NCBI GenBank assembly: GCA_950022655.1 | Contig: OX465582.1 | Coordinates: 88,475,801 to 88,539,800, forward strand | Source of the DNA: Alentia gelatinosa | Lineage: Eukaryota; Annelida; Polychaeta; Phyllodocida; Polynoidae | Direction: 5' to 3' | DNA length: 64,000 bases | Part shown: piece after piece, positions 1 through 12,100 of the stretch | How positions within the stretch are numbered: position 1 is the first letter of the stretch | Layout of the letters: each line of letters begins with the position of its first letter | The notes under the pieces: generated by a model | The model's database searches: none | Told to the model about the DNA's origin: nothing | Seen by the model: only the letters and a program-made list of their open reading frames with translations | Translations under genes and position numbers: made by a program

Positions 1-38
1 ATAAACGGTCTTATATCGGTCCATGTATGGTTAGTTAG

Positions 39-165
39 TTCTCTAATCAAGAGGATGTTTATTGGAAGGTGTTTGATGACAAGTCGATTCGCTTCGGGGC
101 GCTGCCTGCTGCCCTGAGACGAGCCATGACGGGCAAATTCCCCGAGTTTGACAAGTTCCAGCTAG
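39..165 (+). CDS. TEP1: TEP1 exon 1 of window (TROVE, start)
   Basis: Encodes [20 protein letters not shown], the counterpart of the vertebrate TEP1 stretch before the KYN motif. The donor is AG|GTGAGT at 166. The 5' edge is set at a TTAG acceptor at 37-38 because an in-frame TAG lies directly upstream; an AG at 50-51 is the alternative. Ends phase 1. Confidence 0.85.
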
Positions 166-3100
166 GTGAGTAGTCAAAACAGTACCACGTCATTAAGGGT
201 GTATTCCACAGGCTAGGCTGAGTCGTATGGGTCGTATGGATGCCATAAGGGAGCTGCAGGGGCACTGTATTAATGCCAGGTGGATTATAGAGGAAACCTA
301 TGAGAGTTTAGACCAGTTCTCAGGGAATCTCAGGTTTTCAGGTATTTTTCTTATACTCTAAAACATAACCATTCATTCTTATGAAATCTAGTGTATCTGT
401 ATGTAGGCAGCCAGTAGTGGGAGCCATGCCCGGTGGCTGGTGTCAGGCTACACCCAGTGGTACCCTGTGGGTCCCAGGGTCTTGCAGATTCAGGGGAATT
501 CCCCTGAGAACTCAGTGGCGCTATAGTGGGCTGCCATGGCTTCACTGAAACCCCCTGAAACCCCTGAACTAAGAACTATGTTTGGAGAGTGGAGCTTAAT
601 GAAACTTGAGCTGCTTGTAATCTCAGGAGGCTGGTGGTGGTGGTGTTAGGGTGGTCATATCTGTAGTAGACTTGCTCAAGTCTTGTAAGTATTTACATAT
701 CTCAAAAAAACTTCTCACTACTGATTTCAGATGTGTCAAATAGTCATCATATCAAAGATAAAAATGGCAGTCAAATAGAGAGTTGACATTTCAGGTTTTT
801 TTCTGAGATCTCACTGGCATCCCTGGTTTAGGGTCTGAGATACTCATGTAATTAAGTCTAATAGAACATATTGAACATTAAACTACCCAAACAAACAAAC
901 AAACAAACTCATGTAATTTCCTTTACATTCTATTGACATAGATCAGAGTTGTCCGTTTTCCATTTTTGCATGGAAATCTTCTTTTTCATATTCAGAATAT
1001 GTAATTACTTTTCATTGTGTCAAACAAAGATAATATTGAGTTTGCCTCATTTACACCAATAAAACAGTGGTTTGAACCTCCCCAAAGTCCCTCGGCCCCA
1101 TGCCATGGCTGTCAAGGACATATTATCCAAGTTTTCTGAGGCAGAAAAATCTACTTTTTTCCTAACGCAAACTGACATACCTAGTTTACATACAATATAG
1201 GTAGTCTTACACAGGTAATTTTGGTGACTCAATATGGTGTGAGGGTAGGTCATTTCAACATACATTACTTCTTCGTCGCATACAAAAGATACAATCATTT
1301 CTGGTTAAAATGGGTAAATTAATGAATATGTATGGCTTTTTCACAGGCAAGTATAACAAGGACACTGCCAAAAACAAGAAAAAGAAGGAAAAGAAGGCAA
1401 CGGAGATGGAAAATAGCCGTGGTATGCGAGGTCGCGGAGGTTTCAGAGGTCGCCGAGGTTTCAGAGGTCGCGGAGGTTTCAGAGGTCGCGGAGGTTATGA
1501 AGGTTTTAGAGGCCGGTCTGATTTCCCAAGTCTTCCAGGTCAGAATTCCTCTTCCTCGGAGGATGAAGACGATGACGTGGCAAGCAAGTCAACAGTAAGC
1601 TCAGAGGTATGTGATTGTGTCATGGATATTAGTGTGCTCAGCGTTAGCATATAATGAAAGTGAAACAAGTCCAAAGCAGGCCTGACGAGCAATGTTCAAT
1701 CTGTTCACCCTTTTGGTCGCCTTGCCTCTGCATGGTGCAGGCCGGAAATGCTTTCATGCAAGCATAACTAAAGCGACCGGGGCGGGGAGTTAGCTCAGTG
1801 GTAAAGAGCACTGGACTCGTAATCCCAAGGTTGTCGGACTTTGTGGGTTTGAGTCCCACTGTAGCCACTCGTCCCCTTCACCCACAGCAGTGGTAGATTT
1901 ACTTCTATATCAAGGCCAATCCTCACACCATGCCTATGTGGTGTGGGAAGTAAAAGAACTCTCACCATAGTAAATGTGTAGGGGTGAGATTTCTACTTAA
2001 TTTCATCTCATAGATTCAATCAAACCCAATGTAAGTCTAATAGAATATATTGGACCTTAAACTACCCAAACAAACAAACCATGCAGGTCTGGCGACAAAA
2101 AAATACAAAACAAAGTCACAAAAAGGTGTTTTTCACCTGTTTCTCTGGACTACTGAGCACTGGGTTTTGCTTTCGCGAAAATACTCTTACAGAATAACCT
2201 CACTTATAAGCCGATTTTTTAAAGGGATTTTCGAGAAAAAAAATCGGCTTATGAATTTTTGCCAAAGTCGGGGGTCGGTTTATAACCGGGTTTTTTAGAA
2301 AAATGATTTTTGAAAAAACCCAAAATCAGTACAATTCTAAGTACCAAAAACAGAGATATACAAATGTGAATCATTCAATTGTAGTAATTTGTTAGAAAGC
2401 ATGTTATAGGCTATATTGGTACAAAATGTTCATTGAAACATTCATATTCCATACAGAAAATTCTATAAAAAGTTGTGGGGGGGGGGGGATGGGAGGGGGA
2501 AGGACGTTAAAATTAGCTTATAGCATTTTACTGAAGTGGGGGGGGGGGGGGGGGCGGCTTATAAGCGGGATCGGCTTATAAACGGGGTTTTGTAGTAATA
2601 ACATTTCTTATATTTCATTATATATTTTTATAATTTATTGTATAATATATGACACAGGAGGACAGTGACGCCAGTGATACAGAAGAGGAGATTCAACGTA
2701 AGACCTTCACGCTGAAACAACTCATCCGCAAGATGCACATCACCGAGCCCGTGGAGCATGTCATGTGCCTCATCGGCAAAAAGTAGGTCAATCTTACTTA
2801 CATTCTCTACTCTTTTTTTGAAGTGGTGAAAAACACAAAAACCCAGACACAGTTGATTTTCTTTAAAATTGTTGTTTTGCAACCTAGATGATAATGTTGT
2901 GGTGTGATATACAGTATCAGAGGGGGACACGACGTTCCGTGCTGTTTTATAGCACTTCTTCAGGTTTAAAGTTTTTTAATGAAGCAGTGTTTATTAGTCC
3001 ATTTAAATTTCAAACTGTTACACGAGTATTTCCTTTAGATAATATATATAAGGTTTCACCATATTTTATGACCGTATCATTTTGTTAATAATTTTTATAT

Positions 3101-6100
3101 AGCACTGCCTTTTTTAATAGAAAATAAACCAGAAGACATTACCTTATTATGTAGGCATGTTGAAAAACACGTACACCACCAGAGATGTTACATCAATTAA
3201 TACATACACTAGACTATATCGCACTGAATTATATATAATACATCGACGAGGTTACTTGAGATGACAGTAACTTTCACATGAAGATAGTGTTTCGGTAAAT
3301 TTCAGTTGCATCTGAGATCTTTGTCACAATTTCAACAGATCAGATAACAACCTGTGGTGTTATAACATACCACTAGCGACTTCGTCGAGTCCGAGTTAGG
3401 GGAAAAATATAGAAAACAGAATTGATCGACTGCCGATAACGGGATTCAAACACCCTACACTCACATTCCAAGAAGCACGCTCTGCTGATCGCTCCACATG
3501 GTCAGGTGATCGAGTAGTGCCAAATACTTAGATTGGTGTAGAAGTCTATGGTGGTGGGTGTGGGGAGGGGAATCAGCGGAGTTTTGAAAGGGTTACCAGC
3601 GAAATGTGATCTCATTGGTTTCTCACGAGAAAGGTAGATTAGAAAACTACAGTTCTAAATCATGTTTTCAGTATGGCTAGAAACAAATCCTAAGGATAGA
3701 AATACATCTGTGTAGACAAATACAAAAAAGAGTAGCAGGATTCAGTTAAGAACTGCACGAGATTCTCACTCTCGTGGCTCCTCACTCTCCAGCCCTAGGT
3801 CTGGTTCACTATGTCTCTATGTACGGGAGCAACTTCAAGCGGATCCGACGAAAATCTAACGTTTTATATGTGGTAGGTAATAAAACAAGACAATGCCTAG
3901 TTTCAAGGCACCGCAGCCAATAAACTGTGTCTGTGTAAATTTTTGAAGTGCATGCTGTGCAGACTGAAGTTTTTAGAGATTGATTCCAATGGTTATGCAG
4001 ATTTTTATATAGGAAATGTACTGAAATAATAGGAAATGTACTGAAAATATGGTTTTCTTTAATTCTTTCAAAGATAAGGGAGGCGACCTATAGTCTTTAA
4101 AATTTAGATGGGTAATATTATACATTTACTACATTCTATGAAAATTTGGAGAAAAAACATGGGTTTTGCTATATAAAAATCAACCTTTTAGAATATATAT
4201 ACCTCATTATAATATGTCATAATAAGTAAAAAAAAGTAGCATGATAACCTCCAATTTTTAAGTTAGATAACTGTTCCATAACACTTTGGGATCATCAAAC
4301 TTAATTTTCAGGAGAATTACATGGATTGTCTTTTTTTTCTTTTATCAAGATGTGTATATTTAGATACATCACGCATGCGTACTCGTCTTGTGACTGTATC
4401 TCTGTAACTGAGGAAGCACATTGAACATGTGCGAAACGTCGTGACTAATTTTGATACCACCATGTACACCAATTGTCATCTTGGCCAATAATAAGATCTG
4501 CCAACAAGAATTACTGTGTCTGTTTTTTTGTGAGTTTACCTTCATTACATCTCTGTAACTTTGTGAAGTGTGTGCTGTGTAGACTGGAATTTATAGACAT
4601 TGATTCCCATGGTTATGCAGGTACCCGGACACTCTGGAGGCATTCTACCAATCTCGTCTGCCCGGCACGTGGGATGAGGAACGCGCCAACAAACGAATGA
4701 AACTCCCAACACCCGAGACATGGGAGACACAGGTCTCCCTCAAGGGCAACAAGGCCAGCACCTGGGAGGACCTCATAGGTGAGGCTCTTTGCTAAACTAG
4801 CTAAACAAACAAATCCACTGAGTTTAAAACATCTCATGCCAACAAAAGAGCAGGAAGAAATTCCTAAAAAATGTAACAGTAATGTGCAGTTTTTTCTATA
4901 ACACTGGCAAGAGTGAAATTCTGGACTTCCTCGAGGAATGTCAGATTTTCAAGAAAACATAATTGCGAAGAGTAAGATGCCTGGATCAACCAGGCAGCAT
5001 ACCTTGTTATTCAAGCAAGATATGCACATTTTAGTAGAGTGACCCAAAGTAAGTCTAATTGAACAAATTGGATGTTCAACTACCCAAACAAATAAACAAA
5101 CAAACAATCATATTCTTTACATATTTCCATTTCTTACAGATATTGTTACAAGTAATGTATGTTTTGAAATTTTATATTTTGTTTACACAAAAACCCAAGC
5201 AGATTAGAATGTGCAGCCTGACGATTCCCAGGGATGAAACTGCTTTTTCAAGTTGTTGATAGTTCAAATTATAACAACGCGATCATTTCCCAGCAGAAAA
5301 ATTCTATTGTGATCAACAACTCACTAACCATGCGACTCACCTACCCCACCCCTACCCCATGTGTTGATTCACGTGGTAACTGTTAGAAATTGGTCTGGCA
5401 ACACTGACGTCAGCTGTCAAGCGCCTGACAGCTCACTTATGTGGTAGCTGCAACAGAGCTTGTGTGATACTCCTTATTATTATTATCCATCGTATACAAA
5501 GCCCCCATTGAAAAAGTATGGGGACTCAGTAAACCACGACCCGTTGTATAAAACCTGTCAGATACCATAGCTGTGGTATACGGATTCAAACCTGTGGTAT
5601 ACGGCCTCAAAACCATGGTATACAGGAAAAATAGTCCCTTGTGCTATAGAGCAAAGAAATAGTCCCTATTGTTATACCCTTTAGTATGGGAATTATTGGG
5701 TTTAATTCATTCGTAAAGATGGATAATAACTGCAACAAACGATGATTTTATGGACAGGTGGCTCTGTAAACCACTCGAGGTCGACATGTCTCAGTTTCTG
5801 TGTGCACTGATCCATGAAGGGCATTGCTGATTGCTAATTGAAATCGCCTACAGTTAGATAAATATACTCTGGGTTCTAAAAAGGTCTCTCCCCTACCCCA
5901 TTCCCCCTCCCACCCCGCCCCCTCAGCTGTGTGCACTGATCCATGACCTGCAGAGTTCACAGATGGATAGGGCACTAAGTATCCGATCTCTCGCCTCTTT
6001 GTAAATAGACCTATTGAGTTTAAAATGCGTCCACCCGCTAATTTGGCCGTCAGAGGGCAATATTTCTATTTGATAATGCACATTTAGCTCTTGTTGTCTA

Positions 6101-9100
6101 TATATCTAAGTTCAAGAGCTGGCAGGGACTCAAGCAGTAAAAACCAGAGGAACCGTGCACTATTCACAGTGTCTCATCAGGGTACGTGTGACATCGCCTC
6201 TCGCCGGGTCACACTCTCCGGGAGAAACCCTGAGACTACGCTCCCCTGGAATCTATCCGGGGAGGGACGTCACTTCTCCCCTGACCATTGCTACAATACT
6301 GTATGACTATAATGTGGTGTTTCGTTGACAGACCACAAGAAGCTACCCTTCATGGCCATGCTGAGGAACCTGAGGAATATGATCAAAGCAGGCATTTCAG
6401 AGAAGCATCACAACTGGGTCATCCGTAAACTGTGTGACGAGGTGGGTAACCAGCGTCAACTCCTCATCCCCGGCCGTGGTAGATTTACTGCTATATCAAA
6501 GGCCAGTCCTTCTCATACCATGTCTATGTGGTGTGGTGTGCAGCCACCTTTTTCCTTCACCCCCAGCAGTGGTAAATTTACTGCGATATCAAAGGCCAGT
6601 CCTTCTCATACCATGTCTGTGTGGTGTGGTGTGCAGCCACTTTCTCCCTCATCCCCAGCAGTGGCAGATGTATTGCTATATCAAAGGCCAATCTTTCTCA
6701 TACCATGTCTATGTGGTGTGGTGTGCAGCCACCTTTTTCCTTCATCCCCAGCAGTCTTAGACTTACTGCTATATCCAAGCCCAGTCATTCTCATACCATG
6801 TCTATATGGGTTGGAAAGTCAAAGAACTCCTACCTCGGTAAATGTGTAGGGGTGATATTTCTGCCTGAATTCTTTTCATAGATTCATAACCTTTGTGGTG
6901 TAAAACTAGTGAGAAAAGCTGAACCATGAGTTAGTCCCTATATACCCTCAGGGTCCCCTGGGATGATAAATAAACAACCCAAAGCAAGTCTAGGCACGGC
7001 CATAACCCCATGCTTTGTTTACTTTAAGTTGCATCACCCAACAGTAAGTTGCCTACGGCCCATCCATATAGTATGCATGCAGAATTTCTTAAATTTTGTA
7101 TCCCCCGCCACCCTCTCCCAATCTTGTACGCAATAGAATAAAGACGGAGCTTCAATAAAATTTCAATTTTTTTTGGCCCCCCCCCCCTACCCCCCGTGCG
7201 TACATACTTTATGGACAGCCCCCGATTCACCATCATGGCTCTAGGAATAATGGAGAAACTTCCATATATTTTTCAACTTTTGGGCATTTTTCGATCCACT
7301 TTGAATGCTAAATGAAAACAAGATGCTGCTTTTATTTAAAGAATAACAAATAAATATCCCACATTGCAGAGAGCGGTCGCTAACAGTCGACAGTTTCCGT
7401 TCCGGTTCTTCTCGGCCTACGAAGTCCTGAATCAGCTGGAATCGGATTACCAACAAAATCGTGAGTACTGTATAACCACATTTTATCCTGTTTATCCGAT
7501 CCTAATTGGTAAAATAGGCCAATTAACCTTTGATTAATTTACATGGGAAATGTACTGGGAAAAACTTTTTCTTTCATTATTTCAAAAACAAAGTCAGTGA
7601 CCTATGAATTTTAAAACTTAAATGTGTAGTACTATACATCTACTATATTCTGTGAAAGTTTGAAGAAAATGACCTGGTTTTTCCTATATGAAAAGCAACT
7701 TTATTTAATTACTATATATTCATTTATAAAATTATCATAATATTGTTTTATAAACCAAAAACGAGCACGATGACCCCCAATCTTTAAGTTAGATATGTGT
7801 TCTACAACACATAGAGATCATCATATTCAAGTTTCAGGAAAATGACATGGGTTTCAATTTTGAAGCCAAATTGTCCGATATGCCTTTAAAGGCATATCCT
7901 ATAATTTACGGTGGCGCCACCAAAAAAAACCCCCAAAAAAACAAAAAAAAACTATATTCTGTGAAAGTTTGAGGAAAATGACCTTTTAGAATTTCTACAT
8001 AATCTAATATGAAAGGATCATAATATTGATCTCTTAATCAAAAACTAGCACGGTGACCTCCGATTTTTAAGTCAAATATGTGATCTACAATACTTACAGA
8101 TCATTGAACTAAATTTTCGGAAAAATGACATGGTTTTTAATTTTCACTCCAAATTGACCTTTGCTAGGAACGGAGTCATTGTTATTCATTTCCACACAGA
8201 GTCTGACATCATAGACAATGCCGTGCAAATGACCAGTGGTCGAGATAGCGATTATCGCGATGAACGAGATCGCGATGATCGCGGAGGTCGAGGTCGCGGA
8301 GGTCGAGGTCGTGGAGGTCGAGGTCGCGGAGGTCGAGGTCGCGGAGGTCGCGGAGGAAGGGCAGCAGCCGGACCGACGTAAGTCTCAACACTGAAAATTA
8401 AACTGTAGTGTGGAGAAATATTGTTTATATAGTTGTTCTTAATAGCCATATTTCAAAGGTACTCCTGTGTGTAATGTGACACAAAGTATAAAAGTTTGAA
8501 AAAAGTATGTAGTGTTTTAAAATATATGTATTGGTTTTGTGAAATGGGCCACAGCAGTATCCACCGAAGTGGGGACTATTTGTCTTTGAAGTCGAAGCAT
8601 CACATGAAAAAATTACATTGATTGGTATTTTTTTAAGTTGAGGTCGAACACTCAGTATGAGAAAACGAATACATGAAATAGTATACGTGGCTATTTAGAA
8701 ATGTAATATAAACAACAGCAGTCTAATAACAGTTAATTACAATTATTGGATATTAAATCAACCAAACCAAACCAAACATCATCGCGATCTCGACCCCCGC
8801 GATCTTGACCTCCACGATCATCGCAATCTTGACCACTGGTCATTTGCACAGCATTGTCTATGATGTCAGACTCTATGTGGAAATGAATAACAATGACTCA
8901 CCATCATATCTTAAAGGCATATCCTATAATTTACAGTGGCGCCACCTGGTGATTTTCAAAAATAACAGTATAGGTGATAACACAGTTCAGGAAATGCTCA
9001 ACATTTTAGGAGATGAGAAAATTGAGGGCGCCTAAATACACGACAGAACTGTGCAGTATTAAACCAGCAAGTTTTGGTCAGAGTCGTCGTTCTCCACGAG

Positions 9101-12100
9101 TTTGATGGGGAGTGATATGAACGAGACAAAGCTGATTAAATATCATGTAGCATTCAAACGATTTGGACCAAAACGAGTTGCTTTTTGTATTTATCTCACC
9201 CTTGTATACACTAAAAGAATGGATGGCCCACTGGATACATGATGTCATAGAGCATGGAGAACGGAATGTAATAAGTGTAGGGGCTTGGAGAACGAGTTAC
9301 CAATGTTAAACCTATGGGACAAAAATACCACGGGTGAGATAAAGTCATCTTTCATGAACTGTGAGTAGAATATTAGTGGAAACAGAAGATTGGACAATAA
9401 TATGTAAAAACATAGTAATAACGCCAATATGCATAAAAGAGCTAGAACATTATGTACATAGACAAAAATTGATGGTTTTCGACGCGTAGTAATACACGAG
9501 CGTTAGCTACCTCAACCTCGAGTGGTTTATGGGCAAATTCCGTCTCTTGGAGAGTTATTGAAGTATCGGTTGGGATATCGCCTGAAAAAATCGGGTTAGT
9601 GGAAGCGCATCTCAACTGGCTCTTCTGCCAGGCGCTCAGCAACCGTGAAGCGACACTTCAACGACCCCCAATATCCTCCAACAGACGTCTTGAAACGTCT
9701 GGCAGGAGTGCCGGCGCCTGCTGAAACGTCTGGTGTGTGCTTCCACCAACCCGACAGATGATTTAGAATTGAGCTGATATGCCAGCAACCCCAGCAACCG
9801 CCATACGGGCGCTGTACAACGTTTTTGTCTTGTTGGTGGAATACGCCCTTTATAGAGCTGCCTGGCTACAAAACCATCGTTTGTTGTATCTATTATCCAT
9901 CTTCTCCAATAAATTAAACCCAGGAATTGCCATATTAAAGGGACTATCATTTTTGTTTTATAGAACAAAGGGACTATTTTTTCATATATACAATAGCTTT
10001 GAGCTGAATACCACAGATATGAATCCGTATACCATGGTTATTTTTTTTTTATATTATATGTTTTTAAACAGTGGGCATTGGTGTACTGAGTCCCCATATA
10101 TATACTCAATGGCGACTTTGTATACCATGGATAATAATGTATAGTCAGCAGCTATGGAAATCCGAATGATTGAATATCAGAGATGCAAATTTTCTGATAT
10201 TTCATCAACACCAGCAAGGCTAAAAATATATATCGATTCATAGCCATTCTGTTCCAAAATAAGTTATAAATGATTCTTTTTCTAGTAGTGTTTTAAATTT
10301 CCGATTTTTCCCTCAGTCCCGACTTTTGTCCCTGTTGAATAAAAATCACCCAACTGATGTGTATCGACAGGGAGGTGCTCTACGACGAGCGGTTGATAGG
10401 ACGCTACCGGAAAGCACTGGATACGGCAGTGAAGATAGCTACCGTACACAACGTCACCCCGATACCCGGTACAACGGTCATCTTCGTCAGTCTAGGACCG
10501 GAGATGCGACAACCATGCATGTCAGCTAAAGGCCTCGGAAAACCAAAGCAGGTAAATGGGTCGTTCACTCTCATGTCACTTTCCTGTATAGGGAAACCCC
10601 ACTTCTTGGACACCCCGCTTAAGAAGACACCCTGCTTAAAGGGACACCCTGCTTAAGGGGTCACTTTGCTTGGAACGAAGGGTGTCCCTTTAAGCCAGAT
10701 ATGCTTGTATGCAAGCATAACTAAAGTGACTAGGGTGGGGAGTTAGCTCAGTGGTAAAGAGCACTGGACTCATAATTCCAAGGTTGTTGGATTTTGTTAG
10801 TTCGAGTCCCACTCCAGCCACTTTTCTCCTTCACCCCCAGCAGTGGTAGATTTACTGCTATATCAAAGGTCCTTCGCATACCATGTCTATGTGGTGTGGT
10901 GTGCAGCCACCTTTCTCCTTCATCCCCAGCAGTGGTAGATTTACTGCTATATCAAAGGCCAGTCCTTCTCATACCATGTCTATGTGGTGTGGGAACTAAA
11001 AGAACTCTCACCTCGGTAAATGTGTAGGGGTGAGATTTCTACCTATATTCGTCTCATAGATTTGGTCAAACCCAAAGTAAGTCTAATAGAACATATTGGA
11101 CGTTAAACTACCCAAACAATAAACTGCGGTCTGACTCTTACAGCTGAGTGAGGTGGGCGTGCTGCTCGGCCTCATGTGTAAGTACTCATGCGAGGAGTGT
11201 CAGATGATCGTCTACCAGGGGGCAGAACACCCGTGCGTCACCGTCGAACTGGAAAAGGGCAGCATACTCGAAAATATGGACTCTGTACTCTCACTTCAAC
11301 AGGTAAGTTTTAACCTGTAGTATACTCCATTGATAGGATCAGCCTAATATACAGTCGAAGCCTGGGACATTTTATGGCAAGGCAAACCCTCCCTGGTAAA
11401 AATAAAAATATGAAATGATTAAACTAAATTTATGAACTATGATAAATAAAAGGGTTATCGTGGAAGAACTGGTTTACCAGAATTTGATATAAAAACTTAC
11501 AAAAAAATATTAAAAAACAAATATTCGAGCACCGTGTTGCAGTTGCATGTAATGACTCGTCTCTGTTGCTCAGTTTCTAATGGAGGAGGGCGGGACTCAA
11601 CTGCCTAAAGCCGAGCTGGACGCACTTCTCAGAGACAGGATACAGGTGAGTCTCCTCAGAACTTCCTCTTGTTTCCAAAGAAAGATATCATCATGTTTTT
11701 CAAAGAGACAAATCTCTTTGATTGTATATAAAATATTTGAGAATATTGAAAAGAATTGACTGAAATAAGTCTACGAAAGTGAAAAGCTAAATCATTGATA
11801 GTCCTTATATACCCTCGAGGTTAAACCACAAACAAACAAACAAACCTATTTTTTCTATCCTTTATCCTACCACTCATATAAACTTCCATAAACTTAATAT
11901 GGTGTGATTGTATGCCACAGTTATGCCATAACATATCTATATGTCACACTTTAAGTTAAAAACATGTGATGGTGTAGGATAAAATCTAAACGCACTCCAT
12001 TTCATATGATTGTTTACATGGCCTTTTACAAGGTTTTTATTTCTCGTATTCGAATATACAACTTGTTCTCCAAACAAGAAATGAAATTTTTGTATTCCAC

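Larger units (their letters stand above)
2783..4620 (+). other. Intron 3: mostly unrecognised AT-rich sequence
   Basis: No exon fits here. A family L repeat lies near 4020-4320 and a hammerhead-like motif at 4408-4440. I see nothing recognisable between about 2790 and 4020. Confidence 0.6.

Noticed and set aside
1780..1870. tRNA gene (also at 10740, 23380, 33640, 35850, 48680)
   Set aside because: A and B boxes are present, but the acceptor stem does not pair and each is followed by the same SINE body and tail, so these are SINE heads.
8252..8449. - strand frame rich in RPPRPRPP
   Set aside because: Antisense of the exon 7 RGG repeat.
9600..9765. Possible missing TROVE exon in intron 7
   Set aside because: A ~50-codon open stretch ([17 protein letters not shown]) is basic but does not resemble the missing segment and lacks suitable splice sites in the needed phase.
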